Source: Bretschneidera sinensis (taxonomy: Eukaryota; Streptophyta; Magnoliopsida; Brassicales; Akaniaceae). From it: 64,000 nt of DNA. This document shows positions 44,753 to 55,213 of the stretch, one piece after another. How positions within the stretch are numbered: the first letter of the stretch is position 1; every line of letters begins with the position of its first letter. Position numbers and translations under genes: made by a program. Below the pieces are notes generated by a model. That model worked only from the letters and a program-made list of their open reading frames with translations. It searched no databases and was not told the origin of the DNA. The DNA lies in contig CM043698.1 in the NCBI GenBank assembly GCA_023935145.1, positions 141,185,001 through 141,249,000 on the forward strand. Reading direction: 5' to 3'.

Positions 44753-45715
44753 AATAAATTTAGACTACAAGTTTACCAACTAGGAAATTTGTGGTTTCTA
44801 AATAAAGTGTGTTGAACACAATTTAAAGTTCATTTTTGTTGTTTGTTCACCTTGCAAATTAATGTGGTTTTGAAGGGGGGTGTTTCTTGTAATTATGCCT
44901 TTATTTAAGGTTCATGGTATTGTGACCTTTGTTCCGAGTTAAAATCAATAAACTTTTATTATCTCTCATATTGAGTTAATTTAAATTAAGAAAAAACTAC
45001 TGTAATCTCACTTAGGTTTGGGGTAATGTACACTTACCACACTATGGTTTGCAAACCTATGTAAATCTCATTTGATCAAACTTTGATTGTTAATTTCTAT
45101 CGAAAAACATAAGATAATTAAGTTGTCCACATATAATAATCAATTCTCTCTCTCTTTTATTGTGTGAGTTATTCTATTCACATTTAATCTCTCCGTCTTC
45201 TCATCTCTCTCCTCAGTATAGAAAACCCAAACTAATATCCCTATTTTCAATCAAATAATCAAACTTCTTCAGCATGACTGCACAGACAGTTTTGGCAACT
45301 GCAGCAATCCATCATAGGCTCTCTCTTATTTTTTTTCTCTTTTTTCTCTCCCTCACGTCTTGATTTTCAGTTTTTTTTTGAACAATTTTCATTTCTTCTT
45401 TTTTCTCAATGATAATAGTTTTACTTCAAAAAGTCTAGTGTTAGTCTTAAACTTGCCTCTTTGCCGTTTACGCATGTCTTGATCTACGCATTTAATTTAA
45501 CAAAAATTTAGATTAAATTATATGCGAGGACTTCAACAAAAGGATCCCGTCGCAATTAGATGTTATCAGCGGGAGAATGGCTCTAATTTTCAGTCGCAGA
45601 AAATCTAAATGTAACCCAGCCCAATCACTTGTGTACACCCTTAACTAAAGCTAACAAAAAATGTTTCCGGTTAGGTCGTTATTCAAAGTGTAATATAATA
45701 CTTTTAGCCCGTTTA
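44753..45715. other. TPS 3' flank, non-coding
   Basis: AT-rich sequence with a likely 3' UTR (aataaa-like aaaataaat directly after the stop, aatcaataaa at 44943-44953). Nothing else recognisable; fragments around 45000-45130 and 45600-45660 may be MITE or repeat pieces. Confidence 0.45.
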
Positions 45716-46019
45716 TTTAGTATCCTATTGGGTTGGATGTACAACAAATCTTCTAGGTGGGATTGGCCTATGTGATGGGGTATTTCTAAAAAGTTTTTAG
45801 AGTATATACGATGGGCTCCCTAATAATTAACTATCAAAAAATTCACGATAAAAATTTATATTGCTTCTATGTAATTATTATCATCATTTGAGAAATACTT
45901 AATAATTGGCATTATATATTGCAACTCAAATTTATTTTTTTTACGAAATGCTTCATTAAGCCTGGACCTACAACTTTTTTTTTTTTGGCTAATATGTGGA
46001 AAAGCATTTAAGAATGAGG

Positions 46020-46140
46020 TTCAAACCTACTTTTGGGCTGTATCTTGAATGAGCCCCAACATATGTACCGTAGCAAAGAAGGTTACTGACCAAAGTAATA
46101 GTCATGGTATCCATCTTAAATGATATCTAATCAATTAAGA
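46020..46140 (+). pseudogene. Terpene synthase remnant D: exon 4 scrap
   Basis: The stretch tatcttgaatgagccccaac...actgaccaaagtaatagtcatggtatccatcttaaatgatatcta aligns with the end of exon 4 (VYFEPKYS...[13 protein letters not shown]). It reads TKVIVMVSILNDI in one frame, followed by a stop where DDVYD continues. Frames shift between the two halves. Confidence 0.65.
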
Positions 46141-46216
46141 CTTTATAGACTCCAATCCATCCATATATTAAATTTATTTAATTGAATTTTTTTTTACCTA
46201 TCCCTTTTCATAAACC

Positions 46217-47041
46217 TACACAAACAAGAAATGCTGTTTGCGCCGATGCTTTATTTGGCACATTCCAGTGCTTCCAAGCGCCGAAATGACTTTTCAACAT
46301 GTTGACCAAGCGCCAATGCAAATGTCGAAATGTGTAGTGTCAAAATGCAAAAACTGATGCTTAGCCTAAGCGTCGAAATGTGCTTATCGACGCTTTAAGG
46401 TGCCAAAATACACATAGCGACACTCTAAAGCGCTGCAATAGTCCAAATAGCTTGGAACACCGAATTCAGCAGTCTCATACTGGCGCTTTAAAGCGCCACA
46501 AGGTATATATATCAGCTCTTCTAAACGCCAATATATATGCACTAAAGTTCACTTTGTGGCATTTTGAAGCGCAACTATGTGCAGTCAATTTTTTTTAATA
46601 TTTCGTTTGAAACCTTAAAAGATATTCTAATTCTTTACAACATATATGTTTCCCTATTTTTCATATATATCTATATACATCCAAGTATTAATCAAACCCA
46701 TTTCAATTCTTAAAAATTTAATTCATAAAACAAAAAATATTCATAACTATATAAATTCAAATGAAACCAAGTATTAAATCAAAATTCAAGTCGCAACCAA
46801 TCTTTTAATTGTCACTAGAAGGATGGACTCTCATATGAGATACTCTATGAACAAACCCCTGCATTAAAGACTTGAGTTCATCCACTTGAGACAACACATT
46901 GCTCATCTGATCATCATGCTGACACATAAGTTCTTGAATTTGAATAGTATGTGAGTAGAATGTTTTGCATTGATCTCTTCAATTTGAGTAGAATGTTTGG
47001 CCTGGATTTCTTTTGTTTGTATTGATCTCTGTATTGCCATC
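46217..47041 (-). mobile_element. CACTA-type fragment with subterminal repeats, copy 1
   Basis: The left end ctacacaaacaagaaatg is a decayed CACTACAAGAAATG. 46245-46570 has many subterminal ggcgctttaaagcgcc-like units. On the minus strand 47040-46808 encodes a decayed version of the 85-residue ORF seen intact at 55212-54955. The element is cut by a Copia LTR at 47042. Confidence 0.65.
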
Positions 47042-47594
47042 TGTTAGGATTTTAGCTCAATTCCTCACAAGAAAGAATTCTAATTGGTTTGGGAAAAGTG
47101 GTTTCATATTTTGTGGTTGCTTATTCTAATATGAGTGGTAATAATAGTATCCTATATTATTGTTCTTTTCCTATTAGCATTGGGAAAATATCCTCAATAT
47201 AAAGGGGCTTCTAGAGAAAATTTGAGGCACACTCATAATTTCCATATACATTGTAAACTAAAGGGGTTTACTACTAGAGTTAGGATAAGAGCTTTTGGTG
47301 TATTAGGGTTTTGGGTTGTCAAGTAGATATGGCACTTAAAACTAGAGCTAGGTTAAAAGTTTTTGTTGTATTGGGACTTTGGGGTGAGAGTTTGACAACT
47401 TTGTTCTTAAATAAAATAGTGGAGTTGTTGGCGGATGTAGGCAAAGAGGTTGTCGAACCACATTAATTCTTGGTGTTATTACTCTTTATTTTATTTGCCT
47501 ATTTAACTGTTGTGGTTATGTTTATTTAACTGTTGTGATTATGTTTTTGCCTAAAATTTGAGTAGGTGGATTTTATTGGGGGAAAATTCCAACA
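47042..47594 (+). repeat. Copia-type LTR
   Basis: TGTTAGGATTTTAGCTCAATTCC...AAATTCCAACA, of the family of 12999, 55214 and 56468. It is followed by agtggta (start of a Met-tRNA-type PBS), then unrelated sequence, so the rest of the element has been lost here. Confidence 0.82.
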
Positions 47595-47695
47595 AGTGGT
47601 AGCCTAAATCACATCAGTATTACTATTTAACAGTTGCAAGTTCTTGTGCAATCGACAATGCATAAGCAATCACATCAGTATTACTAGAAAAAAAA

Positions 47696-49872
47696 TATTA
47701 TTGTACCTCAATGGTAGCCTAGTATGTCTTCTCGGTCTATGTTTGGCAATATTGTAAGGTTCATCCTGAATCTATTGAGTTTGTTCTTCATCATTACTAT
47801 ATGCATATGCAGAACACCCAAATATTTTCACCATAGAATAATCAAGAGGGTTACCAAAGCATACCTCATATAGAGTTTTAAACTCTATAGCTTTAGCAAA
47901 TAAACGATGTGGACGCCAAATAAACGCAATGGACGCCGCCTTTTCCCAAAACTCCTTAGTCAAATCAGCATTTGAGAGCATACAATGAGCTCTCTTCAAA
48001 AGAGTTTTGTTCATTCACTCAATAACCACATTCTGTTGTGGTGTACCTCTGACTGTTTTGTGTCTAACAATACATTCATCCTTATAGTACTCATCAAACT
48101 TATTTGAACAAAATTCCAAACCATTATTTGTCCTCAGCCTCTTAATCAACTTCCATGTTTGCTTCTCAATCATGGTTCTCCATTATTTAAAATTCTTGAA
48201 TGTCTCATCCTTGGTCTTCAACATATATACCCAAGTTTTTCTTGAGTTGTCATCAATGAAAGTAAGTATATACCTGGCACCACCCTTAGATGGAACACGT
48301 GAGGGTCCCCAAATATCATAGTGAATATAATCTACAGTACCCTTGGTTTTGTGAATCATTGTATTAAAGCTAACTCTCTTTTGTTTGCCAAAAAACATAA
48401 TGCTCGCAGAATTTCATTTTACTTGTATTTTGTCCACAAGGCAAACCTCTTTTGTTCAACAAAGTTAATTCTTTTTCACTAATGTATCACAGTCTCATAT
48501 GCCACAATTTTTTAACCTCATAATTTGATATAGTAGAAGCAGTTGTTGAACCAGTAACAGTAGAACCTTGTAGAACATACAAATTTAGCGATGTAATGTT
48601 TGCTTTCATGACAATCAGAGCACATCTACTGACTTTCATAACTCCACTTTCATATGAATACTTATACTTTCTGACATCAAGAGTAATAAGAGAAATCAAA
48701 TTCTTCTTGAACGCAAGAATATGTCTAACTTCTGTCAAGGTTCTTATTACACCATTGTGTATTCTGGTCTAGATAGTTTCCATACCAATAATTTTTTGAG
48801 CTACACCATCACCTAGCAAGACAACTCCGTCATAAGGCTAATATTATGAAAACCAATCCCTATTTTGACAAAGGTGGTAGGAACAAGATGAATCCATAAT
48901 CCAATTAGACATAAAGAAGACATTACCACTGACATCAAGTACATAATCATAATCATCAGAGTCTTCTTCACTACCATTAGCTTCAAGTTGTTTCTTTTTC
49001 TGATCCCTATCCCAATTATGATTCTGACCTTGATTTTGACTTTGATTCTGATTGTTTTCTTCTTGAATTTTCTTTTTCAAATTCCAACACATAGACTTGT
49101 AATGTCCATTTTTCTTACAGTAATGGCAGGTCACATTCTTATTTCTGAACTTAGATTAGAATTTCTTGCTACTGTTACCTTAACTATTTTATCTAGATCT
49201 GCCTTTAGAACCTCTAGTGACTAGGGCATCACATTGACTCTATTTCTCATAATTATTCCCAAACATATGTCGCTCAAGCAATTCTTTAGAAAATATTGAA
49301 GTTTTAACATCTTCTAAAGAAATTGTATCTCTACCAAACAGAAAAATTTCCCTAAAGTGTGTAAACAATGGTAGTAGAGAACATAACAATAGTAGGTCTT
49401 GATCCTCATCATCTAATTTAACTTTTATTGAATTCAACTAAGTAATAATGGAATTAAATTCATCAACATGGGATTTCATTGACAAACCTTCTGTCAAACG
49501 CAACAAATACAATTGCTGCTTCAAGAACAATTTGTTGGAGAGAGATTTCGTCATGTACAGAGACTCTAACTTACTATATAAGCCAACAATGATTTTCTCT
49601 ATAAAAACTTCACGAAAGGCTCCATCTGACAAACACAGTTGGATTGCAGTCAGAGCCTTCTTATCAATATCTAGTTTATGTTCATTTGTCATCATACTAG
49701 GCATCTTCTCCTTCCCAAGCAATGCCTTTTTAAAACCCTTTTGGGTTAATACAACTTGCATTTTTACTTGGCAAATATTAAAACTATCGGTTCCATCAAA
49801 CTTTTGTATCTCGTACGAAATGGTAGAAGAATTTTTTCCAGATCGATTTTAACAATAGCTTGGATACTAGTT
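47696..49872 (-). pseudogene. Tnt1-like Copia gag and integrase, truncated
   Basis: Minus strand. Gag (about 49850-49240): MTNEHKLDIDKKALTAIQL, LKQQLYLLRLTEGLSMKSHV; zinc knuckle CHYCKKNGHYKSMC at about 49130-49090; protease start region WIMDSSCSYHLCQ (48910-48870; usual DSGCS is DSSCS). Then LTEVRHILAFKKNLISL, and integrase core VDYIHYDIWGPSRVPSKGGA (48398-48183), RLRTNNGLEFCSNKF and KTVRGTPQQNVVIE, stop, MNKTLLKRAHCMLSNADLTK. The second catalytic Asp is replaced (TNNG for TDNG) and PQQNG is broken. The copy ends at 47696, before RT. ORFs at 48988-49224 and 49448-49852 on the plus strand are shadows. Confidence 0.85.
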
Positions 49873-49984
49873 TGTTAGGAACAAAGTAGCGAAAAAATAA
49901 ATAGATACAAAAAATTTACGTGGTTCAAAGCTAAAACTCCTACGTCCATGGAAGATGGTGAGAGATCACTACAAGATTAAAGGT

Positions 49985-50240
49985 CAACGCTGGCGCTTTT
50001 TTTTGAATATTTCGGCGCTTTAAAGTGCTGCAATATGCATTACTGGCGCTTATTGCAAGTGCCGGATAAAGCGCCGGTATATGTAATGTCGAAGCGCAAA
50101 TACCGGCACTTAAAGAAAGCGCCGCAATATGCATATTTTTTCGGCGCTTCTAAGCACCGGTATATTTCGTTATATACCGGTGCTCAGAAGCGCCGCTAAA
50201 AATTGTTTTTAAGCGCCGTTAAAAGTGGTTTTAATTGTGT
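49985..50240. repeat. CACTA subterminal repeats, left
   Basis: About ten units with cores such as tggcgctt, ggcgctttaaagtgcc, agcgccggtatat in both orientations. In CACTA elements such repeats are binding sites for the TNPA-type protein; here this is inferred from position and pattern. Confidence 0.8.
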
Positions 50241-50430
50241 TTTTACATTATTTTGGCTTAAATATCAACACTAATACCCTTCAATAAATAAAATGTACCA
50301 TCAAATCCATAAAATTTCAAATGTTTTTCAATATATAAAATGTACCATCAAATATCCATAAAAATTCATTTATTCAATACAAAATTCATCTAATTTACAA
50401 AAAAAATAATCATAGTTAACATGTAAAATT

Positions 50431-50581
50431 CCATTTCCCAACATGATGTTCTCATCAACATATGTAATCTGCAGCTTAACTTCACTCTCACTGCCATATT
50501 TGAACTCCATTCCTCCAACCTTAAGTTCAGGTGCCTCAAATATAACTTGAATCCATTCATTGTCCAAAGCTTTCAGCTTTC
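50431..50581 (-). pseudogene. Captured exon: fibrillin/PAP family (later exon)
   Basis: After a cttgtacag acceptor (minus strand) it reads GKLKALDNEWIQVIFEAPEL, KVGGMEFKYGSESEVKLQIT, YVDENIMLGNG, then diverges. This is the conserved beta-barrel part of plastid-lipid-associated (PAP/fibrillin) proteins, closest in memory to the FBN8-type subgroup. The rest of the domain is missing. Fibrillins are plastid proteins binding lipids; this fragment cannot be functional by itself. Confidence 0.7.
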
Positions 50582-51105
50582 CTGTACAAGCACATATGAG
50601 CCAAGATGTGAACAAAATCAATAGAAACATAATTTGAGCAGGGGTGAAAATGTAAATTAACAACTTAGTACATGTCAAAAAAGTTTCAGGTTACAAAGAG
50701 GACTGGGTGAGCAATCTAATCCAACATATTCTAAAGGTATCCCAGCCTGATCATCAACTCAAAAGCATGATCCAATAGCCTAATTGTCCAATTCACCCAT
50801 AGATCAAATGTTGGGTCATTATAGAATAACTAACTATAGAATGTATAGATTTAGGTGCTGCTTAATTGATTCCAATAAAGAAAATAGCTGTCTGACTGAG
50901 ATGGAAAAAACCAGTGGCAACAAATCAATTTAACAAAAGAAAAGGAGGAAAAAATAAGAGGTCTCTGGAAGTTAATTGCTACTATCATTTTAGTACTTCT
51001 TTATCAGCTTAATATCAAGTGAAATTAACATTGACAATGCAAAGAGAGTAATCTAAATAAACAAACATGAAGTTCTCGGATTCGATGGTATAAATTTTAT
51101 TTTAC

Positions 51106-51270
51106 CTCCGAAGATAAGAGGGCATTTCACTGGTTCATTTACACAATATTTCTGCAGTTGTTTGGCCACTTCATCTACTTCTTTGTGCTGTTCTTTAGTC
51201 AGTGAAACTCCTCCATCTGTTTGAACCACCTGATTCACAGTGTCCATGACATCAATTATTGAAAACTAAA
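51106..51270 (-). pseudogene. Captured exon: fibrillin/PAP family (earlier exon)
   Basis: It reads DVMDTVNQVVQTDGGVSLTK, EQHKEVDEVAKQLQKYCVNE, PVKCPLIFG and ends at a good donor (GGAG|GTAAAA at 51106). It precedes 50581-50431 in the same orientation, as in a fibrillin gene, but the exon that should lie between is not recognisable, so the capture lost it or it is highly decayed. No plastid transit peptide exon is seen. Confidence 0.7.
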
Positions 51271-51453
51271 AACACATTAAAACCACCGATGACTATCAAA
51301 ACATAACTAGTTTCTCAAACTCAGCCATTAATTGGGCTATTAAAGCATTAAATGAAGTATTTATACTTCACACTTAGCACAAGAAAACCAGAATTGATAT
51401 CACTATTATATTCTTTAAAAAACGCAGTGCCATTAAATGAAGTATTTATACTT

Positions 51454-51611
51454 CGCCATTTGCACGGATAGGGATAGTTGCAGCCCTTCTAGAACTGCTA
51501 TTTTCGCTTCCTATGGTATCTAATACAAAACAAACCCAAAATAGCCAAAAGCACTCCAATCACCACTCCTATGGAGATTCCAATGATCAGCCCAGATGAC
51601 TCCTCCTTCAT
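51454..51611 (-). pseudogene. Captured exon: receptor-like kinase N-terminus (CRLK-like)
   Basis: From ATG at 51611 the minus strand reads MKEESSGLIIGISIGVVIGV, LLAILGLFCIRYHRKR: a short extracellular part, a single transmembrane helix and a basic stop-transfer. After a small lesion it continues in another frame NSSSRRAATIPIRANG, exactly the expected next segment. This is the first exon of a calcium/calmodulin-regulated receptor-like kinase type gene as I remember the family; the kinase domain is absent. It lies upstream of the fibrillin exons in the same direction. Confidence 0.65.
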
Positions 51612-52844
51612 TTTTGTGATTTTACTATTTGCTATTCAAGCATCCGGTCCATTTACACAGCTGCAAGCATAATACCGGGTCAAAATTCTACTTGTATTCT
51701 ATTTGTAAAATTGACAATTATAAAGTCAAAATCTAGAACTTCTTCGGAATGCATTCATAGCCATGAATAAAGTCAAACGGAGATCAATATCAAATGCAAG
51801 AAAACATTAAACAACAATTCACTGTTCAAATAGAATAGTCACATTGTGAAAACAATTCAACAGAAGCTTGCCGTTAAGTAATTTATACAATAATAGCAAC
51901 ATAAATCCAACTAACTACAAATATTTCCTTTACATTAACTTCATCAAACATTTAACTTTAATAAAAATGATAAAACAGCATAACAACAATAAAAATTAAA
52001 AAAGAGAGAGCTGGATCAATTAAGATACAGTAGCAAATTGTTGATTTACTCAAGCTTGAAAGAGGATTTGCTTGATCTAATTACCATTAGTCAAATTTTT
52101 AAAGATGATATTATCTGATTAGTGCTGACAAAAATCATGAAACTACGCATCTAATACTAAAGGTTTCTGCTTATAGATTAAAAAACATAAAACTAAAGAA
52201 AATTCTTCATAGCAAAAGAAATCTAGAGTCAAGGAAAATCTGTCAACGATTAGCGCATTTAAGATCTGTTTGGTTGCTAAGAAAACTCAGGAAAAAGGAG
52301 AAAAAATAGATGGAATTATAAATCTCAAAAGTCCCAAAAACAAAAGGTTGCACCTAACTAAAACAAACAACTTTTGACTGAGTTAAAAGAGTTCGTCTCT
52401 TTGTTTTCTCCTCTTTTATGCCTTTCTTTTTCTTTCCTCAGGTTTCTCAGAAACCAAACAGAGGCAAAGAAGAAATCAACAAAAGAAAAAGAGAGAAAGG
52501 AAAAGAAAACTAAAACAAATTTCATATCCACAGATCAAGTAAATGAAAACATCAGCAATCGAGACCAGAAATTGGAAGCAAAAACATGCTTGAGAAAACA
52601 AAAAACAGTAACACATTGATGAAACTAACGTTAACTCAAAAACTAACCTGTTAAGATGAGCACAGTTTAAAGTTGAAGCAGTTACATGTTTTCTGGAAGC
52701 AACAATAAAAAAATTAACAATGAAAGTATTGCGAGGAAGCAAGAGGAAATCGCCCTTTGAATGAGATGAAGAGAGAGAGAAATGAGTTTGGGCAAAACAG
52801 GGACGCCGCAAAGAACTGCCTCATTTGTGAAATTTTTTTTATCA

Positions 52845-53400
52845 TATTTCGGCGTTTTAAAGTATCGGAATATGTCTCTTTCATATTTCGGCACTTCAAA
52901 GCATCGGAATATGAAATGAGTAAAGCACTGAAATATACTCCTTTCATATTTCGACACTTTAAAATGCTATTTCATATTTCGGCGCTTCAAAGCGCCGAAA
53001 TATATCCCTTTCATATTTCGGCACTTCAAAGCGCCGGAATATGAAATGGGTTTCAAGCATATACCGGCGCTTTAAAGCACCGAAATATACTCGAAACCCA
53101 TTTCATATTCCGGCGCTTCAAAGCGTCGGAATATGCTCTTTTCATATTTCGGCACTTTAAAGCGCCGAAATATGCTCAAAATCCATTTCATATTTCGGCG
53201 CTTCAAAGCGTCGGAATATGCTCCTTTCATATTTCGGCACTTTAAAGTGCTGGTATATAATATGTAATCAGATTCGCATATAACAGCGCTTCAAAGCGCC
53301 GTTATATGTGCTTTGAATATTGCGGCGCTTCAAGGAAGCACAGAAAATAAAGCGCTGGCAGTTAATATATTGCGGCGCTTTTGTCAAGCGCCGGAAATAA
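52845..53400. repeat. CACTA subterminal repeats, right
   Basis: At least fourteen copies of (c)atatttcggcgcttcaaagcgccgaaatatg with variants. Each unit is itself an inverted repeat with arms atttcggcgctt/aagcgccgaaat. Mutations such as ggcactt and agcatcgg weaken some arms. The ORFs at 52682-53044 run through these repeats. Confidence 0.88.
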
Positions 53401-54177
53401 AGAGCTGGCAAATGTCATTTATCTTGTAGTGGATTCCACTATAATCAAAATTCGACTATAAATTAAAAGAGATAAAACTCTCTAAACCCAAATCTCAAAT
53501 ACCTTCAAATCTAAGCTACCACAAATTTAATTTGAAAAAATACAATAGTCTAGAAAAAAAAAAAAAAGTTTTGACCACTCATGTATTAAATTTCTACCTC
53601 TTCAGCTTTTTTTGTTGTACTGCTCAGTCAAATGAATAGAACCAAAACACTTATTTATAGATTCAGTTACAATGAGAGTAACTCTTCCTTTCCAACTGGT
53701 ACTACAACTTTGCTGTCGCCACTAGCTTTTCCTTTCTTTTAATTTGATTAGGACTAGTACAATAACTTAATTGGCTTTGTTTCCTACTCCAAATAGTATT
53801 ACTTAATTGCAAGCCACTTTAACACTATCAAATAAAACAAGCATACACCATCCTGGATAAAACGAATCAAAACAAGCCCAAGCCAATTACACAGGAGGCA
53901 ACTTACACACTTAAATATTTTAGTATCCTATTGGGTTGGATGTACAACAAATCTTCTGGGTCGGACTGGCCTATGTGATGGGATATTTCTAAAAAGTTTT
54001 TTTTTTTAGAGTATATACAGTGGGCTCCCTAATAATTAACTATTAAAAAGTTCACAATAAAAATTTATGTTGCTTCTACTTAATTATTATCATCATTTGG
54101 GAAATACTAAATAACTACCATTATATATTGCAACTCAAACTTTTTTTTGGTTAATATGTGGAAAAGCATTTAAGAAT

Positions 54178-54300
54178 GAGGTTCAAACCTACTTTTGGGC
54201 TTTATCTTGAATGAGTCCCAACATATATACCGTAGCAAGAAGGTCACTGACCAAAGTAGTAGTCATGGTATCCATCTTAAATGATATCTAATCAAGACTT
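54178..54300 (+). pseudogene. Terpene synthase remnant E: exon 4 scrap
   Basis: Duplicate of the scrap at 46020: tatcttgaatgagtcccaac...gaccaaagtagtagtcatggtatccatcttaaatgatatcta. It reads VVVMVSILNDI after the decayed LTKV. The DDxxD motif is already lost in the common ancestor of both scraps. Confidence 0.65.
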
Positions 54301-54369
54301 TGTAGCATCAAATCCATCCATTTATTAAATTTATTAATTTTTTTTTTTATCTATCCCTTTTCATAAACC

Positions 54370-55213
54370 TACACAACAAGAAATATTGCTTGTGCCGGCA
54401 CTTTATTTAGTACATTCCTATGCTTCCAAGTGCCGCAATGACTTTTCAGCACGTTAACCAAGTGCCAATGCAAACATCGAAATGTGTAGTGTCAAAATGC
54501 AAAAACTAGTGCTTAGCCTATCGTCAAAATGTGCTTATCGGTGTTTCAAGGTGCCAAAATACACATACTGACACTCTCAAGTGCTGCAATAGTCCAAGTA
54601 GCTTGGAACATTGAATTCAACAGTCTTATACTGACGCTTTAAAATGCCACAAGGAATGTATTTCAACACTTCTAAACGCTAATATATATGCGCTAAAGTT
54701 CACTTTGTGGCACTTTGAAGCGCAGTTATGTGCAGTCAAATTTTTTTAATATTTCGTTTGAAACCTTAAAAGATCTTCTAATCCTTTACAATATCCATAT
54801 TTCCCTATTTTTCATACGTATCTATATACATCCAAGTATTAATCAAACCCATTTCCATTCTTAAAAATTTATTTCATAAAACAAAAAATATTCATAACCA
54901 TATAAATTCAAATGCAACCAAGTAATAAATCAAAATTAAGTCTTAACCAATCTTTTAATTGTCACTAGAAGGATGGACTTTCATATAAGATACTCCATGA
55001 ACAAACCCCAGAATTAAAGACTTGAGTTCATCCACTTGAGACAGTACATTGCTCATCTGATCATCATGCTTACACGTAAGTTCTTGAATCTGAATAGTAT
55101 ACTTGGACTGGATTACTTCAATGTGAATAGAATGCTTTGCATTAATCTTTTTAATTTGAGTAGAATGCTTGACCTGGATTTCTTGTGTTTGTATTGATCT
55201 CTGTATTCCCATT
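54370..55213 (-). mobile_element. CACTA-type fragment, copy 2, with coiled-coil ORF
   Basis: Decayed terminus ctacacaacaagaaat at 54369-54384, subterminal tggcgcttc/aagcgc-like repeats to about 54735, and on the minus strand ORF 55212-54955 (85 codons). That ORF carries heptad-like repeats QTQEIQVKHSTQIKKINAKH followed by DDQMSNVLSQVDELKSLILG. Placement next to the terminus suggests the C-terminus of a CACTA-encoded protein; the family assignment is inference. Confidence 0.6.

Larger units (their letters stand above)
45716..47594. repeat. Segmental duplication, copy 1 (partner 53921-55743)
   Basis: It begins tttagtatcctattgggttggatgtacaaca and is collinear with 53921-55743 over TPS exon-4 scrap, CACTA left end, CACTA ORF tail and Copia LTR. 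The junction between CACTA and LTR is the same in both copies, so they descend from one duplication event after the LTR inserted. Confidence 0.85.
49967..53431 (-). mobile_element. Pack-CACTA element carrying host-gene fragments
   Basis: The termini are CACTACAAGATTAAA at 49967 and ttatcttgtagtg at 53431, a clear terminal inverted repeat. They are flanked by a 3-bp TSD gat (49964-49966, 53432-53434), as expected for En/Spm-type elements. The uninterrupted target is visible in the homologous LTR at 21918-21945. Subterminal regions at both ends are dense in palindromic ggcgcttcaaagcgcc-type units. No transposase (TNPD) or TNPA-like gene was recognised; instead it carries exons of a fibrillin-like and a receptor-like kinase gene in the minus orientation. 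It is therefore non-autonomous and would need a transposase in trans. Confidence 0.9.
49873..53824 (-). repeat. Tnt1-like Copia 5' LTR, split by a CACTA element
   Basis: LTR parts at 49873-49966 and 53435-53824 together give ~480 bp matching 21828-22364 (ctaaaactc.tac.tc.a.gg and gattccactataatcaaaatt...). The minus-strand PBS lies just below (agtatccaagc, a decayed TGGTATCAGAGC, about 49858-49872). The interruption is the CACTA element 49967-53431 plus its 3-bp TSD. Confidence 0.85.

Noticed and set aside
48988..49852. Plus-strand ORFs of 78 and 134 codons
   Set aside because: They are antisense to recognised minus-strand Copia gag with zinc knuckle.
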